A stretch of DNA of 64,000 nucleotides, taken from NCBI GenBank assembly GCA_028538565.1, contig JAPQWN010000001.1, positions 10,860,001 through 10,924,000 of the forward strand, given 5' to 3'. Made by a program: the position numbers and the translations under genes. Origin of the DNA: Umbellularia californica (Eukaryota; Streptophyta; Magnoliopsida; Laurales; Lauraceae). Positions 23,649-35,450 of the stretch are shown here, piece after piece (the first letter of the stretch is position 1; each line of letters begins with the position of its first letter). The notes below the pieces were generated by a model that saw only the letters and a list, made by a program, of their open reading frames with translations, did no database searches and was not told the DNA's origin.

Positions 23649-26167
23649 TTTATGAACATCTCAAGGCATCCGAAAGCATTGATTGGTTTTGGAATTCAGG
23701 CCTTTCAAAAGCCACATTTCTCTCTCAATTAGAATCAAGCACTTCCTTTAAATTTGCCATGCTCTTTCATTTTTGGGCAAAGAGTAAGTTCATCTTTTAT
23801 CAAACCAACCGACAAAAGATTCTTCAATTGCCACATGGGCCCCTGGATTATGAGGTTTTAGGGTGCATTTGGTTACCCAACGAATCACCACTAGCCCATA
23901 TATGATACTTTTTTCAAGTGTTACTCTCAAGGGGTCAGATCCGATCATGCCTGGGTCAAAATCCAAGATGCATCATATGTCCAAGATTTGGACCCAGGTT
24001 TCATTGTATTTAACATACAGGTTCTAACTCTGTATTCAACATGTACATTGATTTGGATACAGATTTAATATGTCCATAATTTTAGCTATATTATTTGTAG
24101 AGTCTTCCATTCATTGTGGGTCAATCAAATCAAAAGTTTGGATTAAAGAGCCATGGGTCAGCATCTAAACCACATGGAATGGCTACAAAGATTAATGACC
24201 CACCCCACCTACTCTACTGAGTCATATATTTTTTTGCACATCTAGAATCAGTCCCCAAGTCTACTAAGTTACTAACCTAATCTGTACTTTTAATGTAAAG
24301 ATGATATTGGTGTTGCTTTTAGGCACTATAAGGCCATCTACAACAAGTTAACTCAATGAACCGGAAATGCTGGGGCAAAAAGATTTTAAAATATAGTTAT
24401 GTTAGGTAACAGTAACAATGTCAATCATTGTTCTTGTGTAACGGTCGTTACACGGTAGTATTTCAGTTACATGTCATTGTCACAACACCACAATTTTTTT
24501 TTTGCAAACACCAGGTTATAGAATGATTTTTTTTTTTTTTTTGCAGTGTCATTAACATAAGAAAATGAAAATACTTGAAAAAAAATGCGATTATATATAT
24601 ATATGGACAAAAAACTTGTCTAGGTTTTCTTCCCCTATAGACAGATTATATTTATATGATTAGGACACATGAATATGATTTCATAAACTTATTAAAGAAG
24701 GCAACAACAAGGCAAAGAAAGCTATTCAATTGTAATTTTTTCAGGTTTGGTTAGTGTGTAGATTGTAGAACCAATTAGGATTAAAGAAAACTAGGGTAGG
24801 TATTAGCCTAGATAAGCATTTTTGGAAGGAAGTGAGACTTGTGTTGTTTTTTTGTAGGATAGACATTAGGGTGGCCACATTTTTCCATAGCATGTCCTAT
24901 TTTAAATGGTTGTGGGCCCCACCACCAAAGGATGCCTCACAATTGTAGGCCTCCCTTTATGATGATGATGATCAATATGATCAGACCATTGGTTGATCGT
25001 AGCTGTCAATCATAGAATACATGACCCACCCTCCCAACACCCCTATACCCCCTAGGTTTTGGAGGTGCATGTGTATGGTCATCCACCATCATGGTCCTCT
25101 CCCATGTAGCATCTTAATTTCTATTTCTGTTGAAGTCCTTGTCCTAGCTTTATAAGAACAAAAGCGTGAATGATACAAAAGGGTCCCAATGACTTTGGCA
25201 CTACTCACCATATCTACCACCAGTGCCCCACAACACTATCACACATTTATCAACCCCAACTGTAATGACATCACAGAAAGGGACACTCCCAATTTTTCCT
25301 TCCTCCAATGGATATCTTCCTTGTGGGCATTGAATCTGTAAGAGGAATTTTATCTGTAAAAGGAACTCTTTCACAACCATTGATGGGATGCAGACATTAT
25401 TGCTATTGGAACCAAGTGATCCTGATCGTTTCTTATAAATCATTTCAAATGAATCATTAAATCTGATTTAGAAAGTCTGTAGGTACTTTTCAAGTTTTTG
25501 TGTGGAATACTGCCCTTTTTCAGTTGAAGAATCACCAGTTTTACCTTCTTGGTTCCTGGGAAATCTTGTGGCCGTTTTCATTTACAATGACTCAATACTT
25601 GGATCATTTCATCATGTAGGTGATTAGAAATGAAGAACCAAATGAAATTGAATCAAAGGGGAGATACAAACAAAACCCAATCTTACCTTCGTAATCCAAA
25701 ATCTAGCACATGAAAGATAGGTCCCACAACTTTGAATTCTATTGTTCCCTGTTTGATAATTTTTATGAAGCTTATTTCACCATGAATTCATATATATTCA
25801 ATTTGTATATATTATCCAAAAAAACATGCTCCCGCTCGAACAGTTTTAGTGATTTGGGCAAAATCACTTTTGACTTACCGGCCACACTCTTCAAGTCATT
25901 GCAAAGCAAAGGAAAGTTGATATTTTGATCATCCATATCATGTTAGAAAGAAAAGAATTAATAAACACGTAAACATAATCACCACCAACTATTTCTACAC
26001 TCAACCGTCCTTGGCTCATAGCTACAAAACATCCAATGGATGGTCCGCAATAATAAAATGGCTGATCATTACATTGGTTGAGCTTCATGACTGCCTGTAC
26101 TCTTTGGACAAGGACTGAAAGGATGCTTTATCCACCACAAGTTTCACTGCTATGATGGTCCTCATAA
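23649..26167. other. Non-coding intergenic stretch
   Basis: Contains poly-T runs near 24490-24545 and a short TA tract near 24594. The minus-strand 80-codon frame at 25201-25443 is of ordinary composition but matches no family I recognise; it could be a gene remnant. No gene is supported. Confidence 0.45.
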
Positions 26168-26205
26168 GATGAAGCTCCCTCCCTCCCCACCCCTCAAATC
26201 CAAAG

Positions 26206-26404
26206 GGTTGTCCGAGTGGCTAGGACCATGGTTCTTCCATCTTTCGAAACTAAAGGTCTTAGTATCGACCTCTGGCTCTCCCTTTTTCAAGAATCAAAGG
26301 TTAAATCCACTAGTATTATCACTTTAAGGCCACATGGATGTTTATCCGGCTTTTCTCAGGGTTTGAAGGGATTAGTCCAGTTCAAAGAATTGAGAATCCT
26401 ATGA
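26206..26404 (+). mobile_element. tRNA-derived SINE
   Basis: It begins GGTTGTCCGAGTGGCTAGGA, like a tRNA 5' part with an internal promoter box A, followed by a box-B-like TAGTATCGACCTCTGG and a family-specific body. Two A-rich tracts follow (26405-26470). A 13-bp direct repeat GATGAAGCTCCCT lies on both sides (26168-26180 and 26478-26490), the probable target duplication, with an intermediate partial copy GATAAAGCTCCC at 26434. The body matches the copy at 57658-57866 (…TTAAATCCACTAG, CCACATGGATG, GGATTAGTCCAGTTCAA). Confidence 0.75.
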
Positions 26405-26490
26405 CAGAAAAAAAAAATAAAAAAGATAAAGCTCCCATCTACCAAAAAAAAAAAAAAAATGAAAAAAAAGAAGAAAGGATGAAGCTCCCT

Positions 26491-27191
26491 TTTGCCCTTT
26501 AAATAGGGACGATCACAGAGCTTTTAGGGCCCATTAGCTTTGAAAAACAGTCATATATAAATAGTCAAGTTTATTAAATGTTCCAAACTGTACGCTTAAA
26601 TTAGTTAAAATGATATGTCAAGAATACTAACCCTAAGCTATAGTTACACTCCCAATATGGCTACTCATCAATAAATTTTTTATATTTTTTTTTGTGGCCA
26701 CCAAAGGACAAAGCCACATAGCACTTCACATAATATCACAGTCGCTTCAATATACACGCAATAGGTAGACCAACTAAAGTATACTTGAAAACGTTGAAAA
26801 GATAAGATGGGAGTAGGGATAGCAACCTGTTGGGCCAGGTTGAACAATATTATGTATTATTGGTAGTATGTACGGTCAACATTAGATGTGAATTTACATA
26901 CCAGTGACCAAAATAAAGATATTTCTTTAGAGGTTTTCCGCACAGCTCATTTTTTGTGATACCGCAAAACTTTATTACATAAACCACAAAATAAATTACG
27001 AGACTTCGCATAAACTACCTTGCTAGAGTCTCAACATGCACTTTTTTCTCTACATAATCTAATAAGGTTTTGCAATATTACAATAAAGTCTTATGATATC
27101 TTAAACATGGAGCAGTATGGAGAATCTCTGAAAATACTTTGGTCTGGCTCTTGGTGGTTGTATAGGAAATACTGCTTGGTATATTTAAATT
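26491..27191. other. Non-coding intergenic stretch
   Basis: AT-rich and without recognised elements. Confidence 0.5.
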
Positions 27192-27920
27192 TAGGGGTGT
27201 AACGGTTCAGTTAACCAGTCATGTTGGAAAAATCGTTAACCGAACCATAACCGCAGTTTTCTATTTTTAAAAACCATAACTGTAACCATATCCATAAAAA
27301 TCGTGGAAAACCGAACCGCGGTTAACCGTATTAGATGGTTTGGTTACGATTAATAACCGTGGAAAAAAGTTGTTCTCATTTATTGTTTCTTATATGTAGA
27401 AAATACAATTATCTCAATATGCATGGCAAACACCCAAGAAAAGATGTACTTTTATCATTTTACCAATTGAGAAACAAAACCCATGATTTGAATGTGGAAA
27501 CAAAACCAAATTCCAGACTACATATTGTTCGATGGGTAATCCATATTCAATTGTAAAAGATAATGAGTTAGACTATTGGGATCATTCCAGTGCAGATTTT
27601 CATTCCACCGACTATTCACAAAGGGTCCTATTTTTTCACAAAGTTCGATGAGTAATCCATATTCAGCTCCCTTATTTTTTCATTTATTTGTATAACAATA
27701 CGGTTAACCATATGCGGTTAACCGAACTGTATTTTACGGTTCGGTTCGGTTAATAACCTTGAGTTATCACAGAAAATCGTAATCGAACCGAATCGTGCGG
27801 TTTTTGAATTTCATTAACCGTAACCGTAACCGAACCGTGAAACACGGTTATTAACTGCGGTTTGATTCCGTTCGGTTCGATTCGGTTAGACGGTTTTTTC
27901 AATTTTCTTTTACACTCCTA
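27192..27920. mobile_element. hAT-type non-autonomous element with perfect 8-bp target duplication
   Basis: The 729-bp element begins TAGGGGTGTAACGGTTCAGT and ends CTTTTACACTCCTA (reverse complement TAGGAGTGTAAAAG). Identical 8-bp flanks TTTAAATT lie at 27184-27191 and 27921-27928, the hAT signature. The interior is dominated by AACCGTAACC, GGTTCGGTT and GGTTAACCG words in both orientations, concentrated toward the ends. There is no transposase frame. It is a sister copy of 12793-13513. Confidence 0.92.
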
Positions 27921-28920
27921 TTTAAATTCCGGTCTTCATCCTCGAGTCTAAAACTACATGGACTTGGACTCAAACCCTAAATGTCTTGGCCATTTGGGGT
28001 TCAAGCAAATATATGTAAATTCAAACTTGAAATTAATTAGGTCTAAAATGAGTGAGATTTTATCCTATGTGGTTTGGTCTTATGGATTAGTGTGATTAAT
28101 ACCGGAGATTGAATTGAATATAAAAACACAATGCAGAATGTGATTGGTGTACAGATAGATTACCGTTACATATACGAAAAGAATTGGAGCGTTTTATGCG
28201 TGAGAGCTAAAAACTCTCAGATTTTGTCAAAATCTTTTGAATTGTAAGGGCAGTTTGGTCATTTCATTGCTTTTTGGTCTTTCGCCTACGTATCTAACAA
28301 ACGAAGTTTTGTACTGGTGACAGGTGTCGGAATTCTAAGGAGTAAGGACACGACACTCTTATCACGGACGCAGCGCGCGATCCGTCAATGTGCCACGTGT
28401 CACTAAGGAGATGGTTTTAGTGACGGTTTTGACCTTGACCGTACTATTTGATATATACAGTTGTGATCGAAATTAATGGGCTCTCGTGACCAAAAGTCAG
28501 CCGAGATATTTTTTACAAAACCTTCTAGGTGTTGCTTTATTTAATTTTTACGACATCGCAAAATTTTATTAAATTATTAGAATTGAGCTTTGGTTTCATG
28601 TGATCTCTATAATTCAATAAAGTTTCATGTGCTATTGAAATAAATTTTTGCGATATTGCAAAACTGAAATAAGAAAGAGGACTTCGATGATATATCTCAA
28701 CTTTGGTCATCATGTGCGAAAATCAATAACTAATATTGACCGTATGGAAACACTCTTTGCAAAAGTATCATGTCATTTTCTCTAAACTTGTAACAATGTA
28801 CATAGATCATGGTATTAATAATGATAATGAATGAGCTTTCAATTTTAGCACATTTCTTGGACTTATAATACTAGGTAGAAAATCGGATCTTATATTACCA
28901 ATAGAAAAAAGGGTTTTCGG
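27921..28920. other. Intergenic stretch with a GC-richer patch
   Basis: No gene is recognised. The patch 28320-28450 is richer in GC and includes a perfect ABRE/G-box-like GCCACGTGTC at about 28390-28400, which could be a promoter relic. No coding sequence follows on either strand. Confidence 0.4.
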
Positions 28921-29140
28921 GTGTTGGTTCATTGGCATAAGACATGGATCCGCTCCTCATATGATGTGTTCAACACTTCCAAAATTTACACGGTACTTGT
29001 GCGTTGTAGAGTTGGTTCACTAGTGTAAGTAAACCTAGTGTTGGTTCATCGGCATAAGGTATATATGGACTCGCTCCTCATAGCGTGTGTTCGACACTTC
29101 ACAAAATTACATGATAGACATTTTGCAGAGTTTTGCGCGT
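28921..29140. repeat. Diverged tandem duplication, period 117 bp
   Basis: GTGTTGGTTCATTGGCATAA at 28921 recurs as GTGTTGGTTCATCGGCATAA at 29038, followed in both by GGACTCGCTCCTCAT-like and GTGTTCGACACTTC-like blocks. The copies differ at many positions. Confidence 0.8.
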
Positions 29141-30463
29141 GACAGGGGAATTAGTTTAGTTGGGTTAGATGCCATGAGGATGCCCTCATCAGGAAAAAAA
29201 TAAAATGAAATAAAAAAGGAATGATATAGATCAAAGTAACTAATTATATTGAGTTGTTACATATTGGTGGTCGATGTCGTATAGATTAACTGATTTTAAA
29301 AAATTGTACTTTGACTCTTCTAGAGTATGTTTTCTGTAACTTTTATGTGAGTTTTTAAAATTATTATGCATGCAAAAACTCCAAAAGATACCATAAGGAT
29401 GATATTCAATTTCTTTTCTTAAGAATTTTCAAAAAGTTACTTCTTTATAAATATGCAAACAAATAAGATTGAAAATGAGCATAAGGCCATATATTTGGAT
29501 CAAGTTGGTTGGATTTATCACGAGACTGAGTAAATGAGGTTATGTTTTCAGCCTTAGGTAAGAATTTGGGATTAGAATACATAAAAAACAAAAAGGAATG
29601 AATTTGAAAATGCTAAAACAAGTTTAATTTGGAGCAACATACTTTATCCATTTTTCTAATCTAATCTTAATCCATCTTATTTAACTCATTTTTTATGAAG
29701 GCATTGCCCAATCCGACGTCCTCTTTTTATTTTATTTTTTTAGAAAGAAGGGGGTCAGTATTATTGAGAAATGTTTTCCTACCACAACAACAACCTTTGC
29801 ACTCTAGCCACACGGGGTCCACTTGAGCCCTTGTTTGATCATCACAGGCCATTGCACGCTCTCATCCCCCATTAGGTATTGGACTTAATTTCGCTAATGA
29901 AACCTTCATCTACTGTTGGATTGAATTTCTAAAAAATTAATTAAATTGAGGGCTAGAATGATCTACTGTTGCATTTTTTTTTCTAAACCCATTATCATAA
30001 GTAGATCTTTTCATCTAACTCGGGCCACTAATAAACAAGCATCTAAATAGGTCCCACAAACTACGCAACAAAAAAAAAGTCATGAATGTGGTATTTATGG
30101 TCATTTAATCACTGCTTTTTCTGGGCCATAGCCTCTTGCATTGATATTTTTCATCTTTTGTATTCGTTCAAACTCTAAAAATTTTTATCTAGACTTTTGC
30201 AATGAAAAATAGGACAAGAGTTAAAGAGGGGGCGACCATTCGAATTGCTCTAATGGTCCAGCAAAAGGATTTTGACTTATGTGGCCAGACCGCTGGTAAT
30301 TTAATGCTCATGGATGCATGAGTAGCTCCCAAATTCTCAATTACTAGAATGATATGCACTCAATGCGCTAATAGCACAAAAGGAAGTGTAGCTATAACTG
30401 GATATTTAATATGTTAAGTTAAAGGTATCTTGCCTTTGCCCTCATTTACATATAGAAATTAGA
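29141..30463. other. Non-coding intergenic stretch
   Basis: AT-rich; nothing recognised. Confidence 0.5.
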
Positions 30464-30627
30464 GAGATATTCTTGTAAGAGATATCTCTTACCTTAAATA
30501 AGAGATAGTAGTGGGGACCATCACATTTAAGTTGTTAGCATTGAAACATTTAAGTATTTAGCATTGGATATGAATGTGCCTGCCCAATTTCTCATTTAAG
30601 AGATCTCACTCACACGAGCATCTCCTT
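30464..30627. mobile_element. Degenerate MITE-like inverted repeat
   Basis: The flanks show partial inverted similarity: AAGAGATATCTCTTA and AATAAGAGATAG on the left against CTCATTTAAGAGATCTC and GAGCATCTCC on the right. The middle contains CACATTTAAGTT, resembling the centre of the MITE at 7271-7421, so the two may be distant relatives. The ends are uncertain. Confidence 0.4.
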
Positions 30628-30892
30628 ATAAATTATGCAACATTGTGTTTGTGCTCATTTACATGTGTAAAATTGATGTGTAAATATAGCCATCTTTACA
30701 TACTGTAAGATTTCATTACATCTTTTTTATTGGTTGTAAAAAGGCGCTGTACATGCTTTCCATGGTGTTTTTATTTGCTTCTATTTTGGTTACACGACCA
30801 AATATTCTCAAAACCACATTATTTTTTTTTTTTTTTAACTTCATGTGCTTCATATTTGGAATGAAACCGGCATTTTTGCTTATTAAACTAAT

Positions 30893-31002
30893 CAATCCCG
30901 TGAATTTGAAGTTGACCATCTTAAATCTTCATAGATTTTGAATAATTCAATCCCATGAATTTGAAGTTGACCATCTTAAATCTTCGTAGATTTTGAATAA
31001 TT
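30893..31002. repeat. Tandem duplication of a 55-bp unit
   Basis: The unit CAATCCCGTGAATTTGAAGT onward is repeated at 30893-30947 and 30948-31002 with two substitutions. Confidence 0.93.
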
Positions 31003-32647
31003 TATGAGAAATGTCCATTAAATTTAACCTATTAATCTGATTTTTTGCACTTTTTATGGGCTCCAGTTTATTATTTGCACTGTTTAAGATGTTTAGTTTC
31101 ATATTTTAAATCGTTATAAATTTTAAGAAAATTGTTAGAAACATCCAAATACAACTAAAATCATAGGATGTACTCACTCATGTGAAAGCAGTGATTTCGA
31201 CAATCGTAATAATGTAATGTGTTTCATACGTGAAACATTTAGATATGTTAAACCCATTTTCTCATCCCATACATAAAATGCAAATGACCCTAAGTGTATT
31301 TTTTAAAAGATGATTGGTACGCATCTAACCTGCAAAATTAGATTGTACACACAATAAATGCCTGTGATGAAACAATCATAATCCTAAATTTTAAAATTTA
31401 AAAGGAAGCTAGCCTCGATTTTTCTAAGATCAGCCTCTTCTATTAAGTAAAAAGGGACGAAAACAACCTAAATAATAGTGGGTTGATATGAGAAAAGCCT
31501 ATTCAATTAAATGGTCTATATAGTCTATACCAGTTCAATTTGAATGAAATTTATATCTATCCTATAGTGAATTACACTGTCAGGCCCCGCCCCGAATTTA
31601 AAGCTAATTGATCATGTTTAATTAGGTTAATGATGACTAATGATCAAATTAGATGAGATTAGTCTCAAATGATTGAATTAAGCTTAATGAAATGATAATG
31701 AAGGGTATTTAGTGGATTGAATGAGGGTTTAAACTCAAACAAAGGAAACAAAGCCCTTTTTCGTAAATACAGATTTATACATATTTTATCGAATACAAAA
31801 ACTCTTGATACCAACATGCGTATCTCGACGAGTACGTTAACTTTCGTAATAAGCTCGAAGTCATTTGACAAGAATTTGGTCAAATGACCATCCATTTGAC
31901 TCAAGATGTAAATAGAATTAATGGGGTGGACTTAAATGCAAAAGGGAAGTTTATATAAAAGGAATGAAACCCTTTGAGTTCATTTATTCATCCATTGAAG
32001 AGAGAAAACCCTAGGCACCCTTTTTCCTTCATTTCCTCTTCCATTTTCTTTTATCAAGATGGAGTCTTGGATTGATTAGAAGGACTTTTGAAGGATTTTC
32101 ATCCTCTTCATCTTCTTCCTCACCTTGTCTTCTCCTTTGGAGTAGTGAAGCTTCATAGAGGACTCAAAAGCCCTTTTTCTTGAAGTCACAAGTAAGTGTT
32201 AGGATGTCTTTTAGTGCTTTGAAGTTCCATTGAATGATTTGGAGTAGTTTTTAGCACAAAATAGCTTATAGAGAAGTATTTTGTGTTTTCATGGAGGTTA
32301 GGGTTTGAAATTGGTGGTTTTTGTCTCAAGTCAAGCTAGACAAAGGATTTAGTAGTAATAGACTCCAAGAAGCAAGTATAAATGCTCATTTATGATTCAA
32401 CATGCTAATTTACAAGCTTTGTTGCATATTAAGAGTTGGGTTCTCAAACCCCTTATTTGTTATAGAAATGGAGAATAGATTGAATGTGTTTAATATGGAT
32501 CTCATGATGATTGGATGGAATAGAAGTGTTATAGAATGTAAATGGAGGAAGGAATAAGAGGTTCCAAATTTCCATTTGATGTAGTTTGTGAATATAATGG
32601 AGAAAGAAGAGTTAATATTCAGAATCCAGAATCTGGATTCTGGACAG

Positions 32648-32806
32648 TTCGCTCGAGCGAACTAGTTACTGTCTGATACGAAATGACATCCGCAAGTGTC
32701 CGCTCGAGCGAACATTATGGGCGCTCGAGCAATGAAGGTTCTGTCTGACGAGAACTATAGTTTGTAGATGTCCGCTCGAGCAAACTGGGAGTCCGCTCGA
32801 GCGAAC
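32648..32806. repeat. Five-copy CGCTCGAGCG palindrome array in the solo LTR
   Basis: CGCTCGAGC-type motifs begin at about 32650, 32701, 32731, 32773 and 32794. The first is the 14-bp perfect palindrome TTCGCTCGAGCGAA. Two of the five are shortened on one side (GCTCGAGCAA). Spacing is irregular (21-51 bp). Confidence 0.9.
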
Positions 32807-33232
32807 TTGATATTGGCCAAACATGAACTGTAAGCGAAAATTTGGCCAATCGATTGGACGGTTAGTGAATTTTGAAATCGCGGGTGGGAAAATTTGGAAA
32901 CTAAATGCACACATTAAATATAAATGTGATGTCCATCGAGAATAACACGTGCATTTAGTAACCAATGATTTCACCTAATAGTTGACTAGATTTGAGATAG
33001 AGACCGGGAGGACTATAATGAATAGACACAATGAACCATTGAGTAATGAATAGACACAATGAACCATTGAATAATGAATAATTACAATGAATTAATGAAT
33101 AATCCTGCTGCAACAGATGGTTGGGGTGTTCCGGAGCTCCGTGGTGATGCCAGTGATCTCTGATCAAGACGCTGGTAGATCCCACATATTAGACTGCAAA
33201 GTCAATGAATTGATAAGCCATGTAATGAAAAG

Positions 33233-33234
<2 letters not shown>

Positions 33235-33270
<36 letters not shown>
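33235..33270. repeat. (AT)n microsatellite
   Basis: Thirty-six bases of uninterrupted AT, inside the solo LTR. Confidence 0.97.
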
Positions 33271-33274
<4 letters not shown>

Positions 33275-34019
33275 CTGAAAAGTCACATAAGCCATCTAAT
33301 AAATACTAAATGTAATGAAATGAATGAAATGATATGAAATGAACTGGCTAACACCTCCCTTGGGAAGAAACTGAACTGAATGATATTAATACTATTGTAT
33401 TTATAATTTAGTCATTGATTATCAATTGACTACACTGTACAGGATATTGCATTAACTTAGATTTAATTGTCTAGACTTGTTACATTAACAAATGGACAGA
33501 TTTAGCATGGATTATCATAGATGTTTATACATTGCTGAACCGTCATGTTAATAGTGTTATTGATGGCATTACAAGCCCAGTTGCCCGACCCGGCCTTGCA
33601 AAGGCCGCGCCGCCAGCAGAGGAGACCCATCCGATACCTCCAGGAAGTTTAGTCGAATGGGCATAGTTCGGAGGGCGTTGGTTTTGAATATTTTTGAAAT
33701 TATTTTGATAAATACTTTTGTAAATCATTTTGAGATGTAATTAGATGTTCCTTGCATTGTATTTTGAATATGCAATGGTGGACCTTATTGGACTGTAATT
33801 TTGCATATGTAAACTTTACTTGTAATGTAAAGTCGAATATTGTCAATGTATATATATTTCCACAAAAATGTACATTTGACAGGTATGTATGATAGATCCC
33901 TTATGAGTCTTATCTTAACTTCGGTTAAGTCAAGATTTACGGGAGTAAGTATGATGATATTGCGATCCGGGTGAGGCCCCGATTAGTCCGGTCTCGGGCC
34001 CAGGTCGTGACATACACTC

Positions 34020-34915
34020 TTCATTTTGTGTAGGAAAAATCTCAATTAAGGTCTTAAGCTTGTACCTTATTTTTAAAAGTACACAAGTTTTAAAACTTTT
34101 CAAATTAATACTTAAGTTTATCAAGAAGTTTTCCATAGAGGACATCCATCCATTTAAAGTTATTTTCCGACTCATTTTCCCTCAATTTTCTAGGACTACT
34201 CATATTATCATTCATTGAAATAAAACCTTCTTTCAATTCCTTTATATTCTCCTTCCTTTCTTCATCGGCGTCTTCATGGTGAGCGAGGGCAACCGGCGTC
34301 CCCACGCACGATGGGTTGCATGTAATGGCTACTAAAACCATATTATGGCTTTAAATGATGGGTAATTTGGATATTTTAAAAAATTGAGAGTTAAAGTGGC
34401 AACAAAAAAAAAAAAAAAAAAAAAAGAAAAAGAAAAAAAATCACCTTTAAAAGGCTGGATGCATAGTTATTAATTTCGTTTCGTTTCGGCCGAAATTCAA
34501 GATTTCTGCAAATTTCGACTGAAATGTAACTTTTCGGTTGAAATGGAATTTTACAAAAAAAAAATTTTACATGTATATTTTGTATTTCTAATATTTTCCC
34601 AAAATATAATTCCAAAAAAATTTACTATAATGGATTAAATCTACATTTATTACTTTTTCTATTTTTTTACTTATATATGTATATATATTTTGTTATATTT
34701 TTCCTGAAATGTAATGCCGAGATTCTGAATCGGCCGAAACTTTTCATTTTGTAAGCCAGAGCGAAATGAGTCCCGAAACGGTATTAACAACTATGGTTGG
34801 ATGTCCTAAATTAAAAACTGATTGGAAAACTAAAGGACTAACCTGAAAAGATTAATAAAACTTATGTCTTTTTTTGAAACAAAACAAAAACCTAAAGTCT
34901 TCCTTGAAAATTTTC
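34020..34915 (+). repeat. Dispersed repeat, copy A, split by a hAT MITE
   Basis: The blocks TTTTAAAACTTTTCAA, CATTCATTGAAATAAAACC, CATGTAATGGCT, ACTAAAACCATATTATGGCT and, after the insertion, CTTATGTCTTTTTTTGAAAC recur in the same order at 63480-63985. The repeat is non-coding, moderately diverged between copies, and of unknown class. It directly follows the solo LTR. Confidence 0.75.
34462..34795. mobile_element. hAT-type MITE (334 bp) inside the dispersed repeat
   Basis: The ends CATAGTTATTAATTTCGTTTCG-like (left) and CATAGTTGTTAATACCGTTT (right, reverse complement) form imperfect inverted repeats. The 8-bp flanks GCTGGATG (34454-34461) and GTTGGATG (34796-34803) agree at 7 of 8 positions. 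The uninterrupted copy B at 63.8 kb confirms this is an insertion. The subterminal parts carry CGGCCGAAA and TTTCGGCCG words. Confidence 0.85.
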
Positions 34916-35450
34916 CTTTTGTATAAACTAATAAATTGGGTGGCAGAAGTAATTACAATTTAATGTACAAGATAAGATCATTACTTTTAAAATCGAAATT
35001 GCTATCGTGGCAAACCTAAAGCCCATTTCGTTCTTAGTGAAAAAACCTAAATGCGTCAGGAGGATGATTTTTGTCACGAATGCTGCAATTAATACGATCG
35101 GTACCACGAAGCTGCAAAAGAATTAAAGAACATCCATGTTTCTAGTGACGGTATGGATGGGCAATACCTCAAAAATCCAACGGTCCTAATTTGCCAAGCG
35201 CTCGACGCAGATCGATACCGAAGTGGACCCCACATCCCAATACATAGATATGCACCAGTGGGCCCCACACGCCAGGAGTAGTACGAGGGTACTCCTGTCA
35301 AGTCACGACTTCCACTCAAAAGTCTCGTCTCCTTTCTTAACTCGCCAGATTTAAAAGCGTTACTAATTCAGCCACTAGTGGACAAAGTAGGGGCATTCTC
35401 GGTATTCTGTAGAAATACAGGTTGGGTGGTTTAGGTATTTTACACTGGCT
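34916..35450. other. Distal upstream region of the DUF506 gene
   Basis: No gene recognised. GC content rises from about 35050 toward the gene. Confidence 0.45.

Larger units (their letters stand above)
31578..34012 (+). mobile_element. Solo LTR of an LTR retrotransposon (2,435 bp)
   Basis: It starts TGTCAGGCCCCGCCCCGAAT and ends CCAGGTCGTGACA, so it has TG...CA ends with a TGTCA/TGACA inverted pair. A perfect 5-bp duplication TACAC flanks it (31573-31577 and 34013-34017). No second LTR or internal region is present, as expected after recombination between the two LTRs. A TATATAAAAGG box at about 31953 followed by an untranslated-like stretch suggests plus orientation. It holds a TA microsatellite, an array of CGCTCGAGCG palindromes and short ATGAATAGACACAATGAACC tandems (33017-33075). 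The length and the end sequence fit Gypsy-type elements, but without a coding region the superfamily is an inference. Gap-like stretches without genes here belong to the LTR. Confidence 0.9.

Noticed and set aside
25201..25443. An 80-codon minus-strand frame that reads like ordinary protein
   Set aside because: I recognise no domain and found no adjoining exons; not enough to call a gene.
32641..32810. A CRISPR-like array
   Set aside because: The repeats are short palindromes of unequal spacing inside a plant LTR; no cas genes exist and the genome is eukaryotic.
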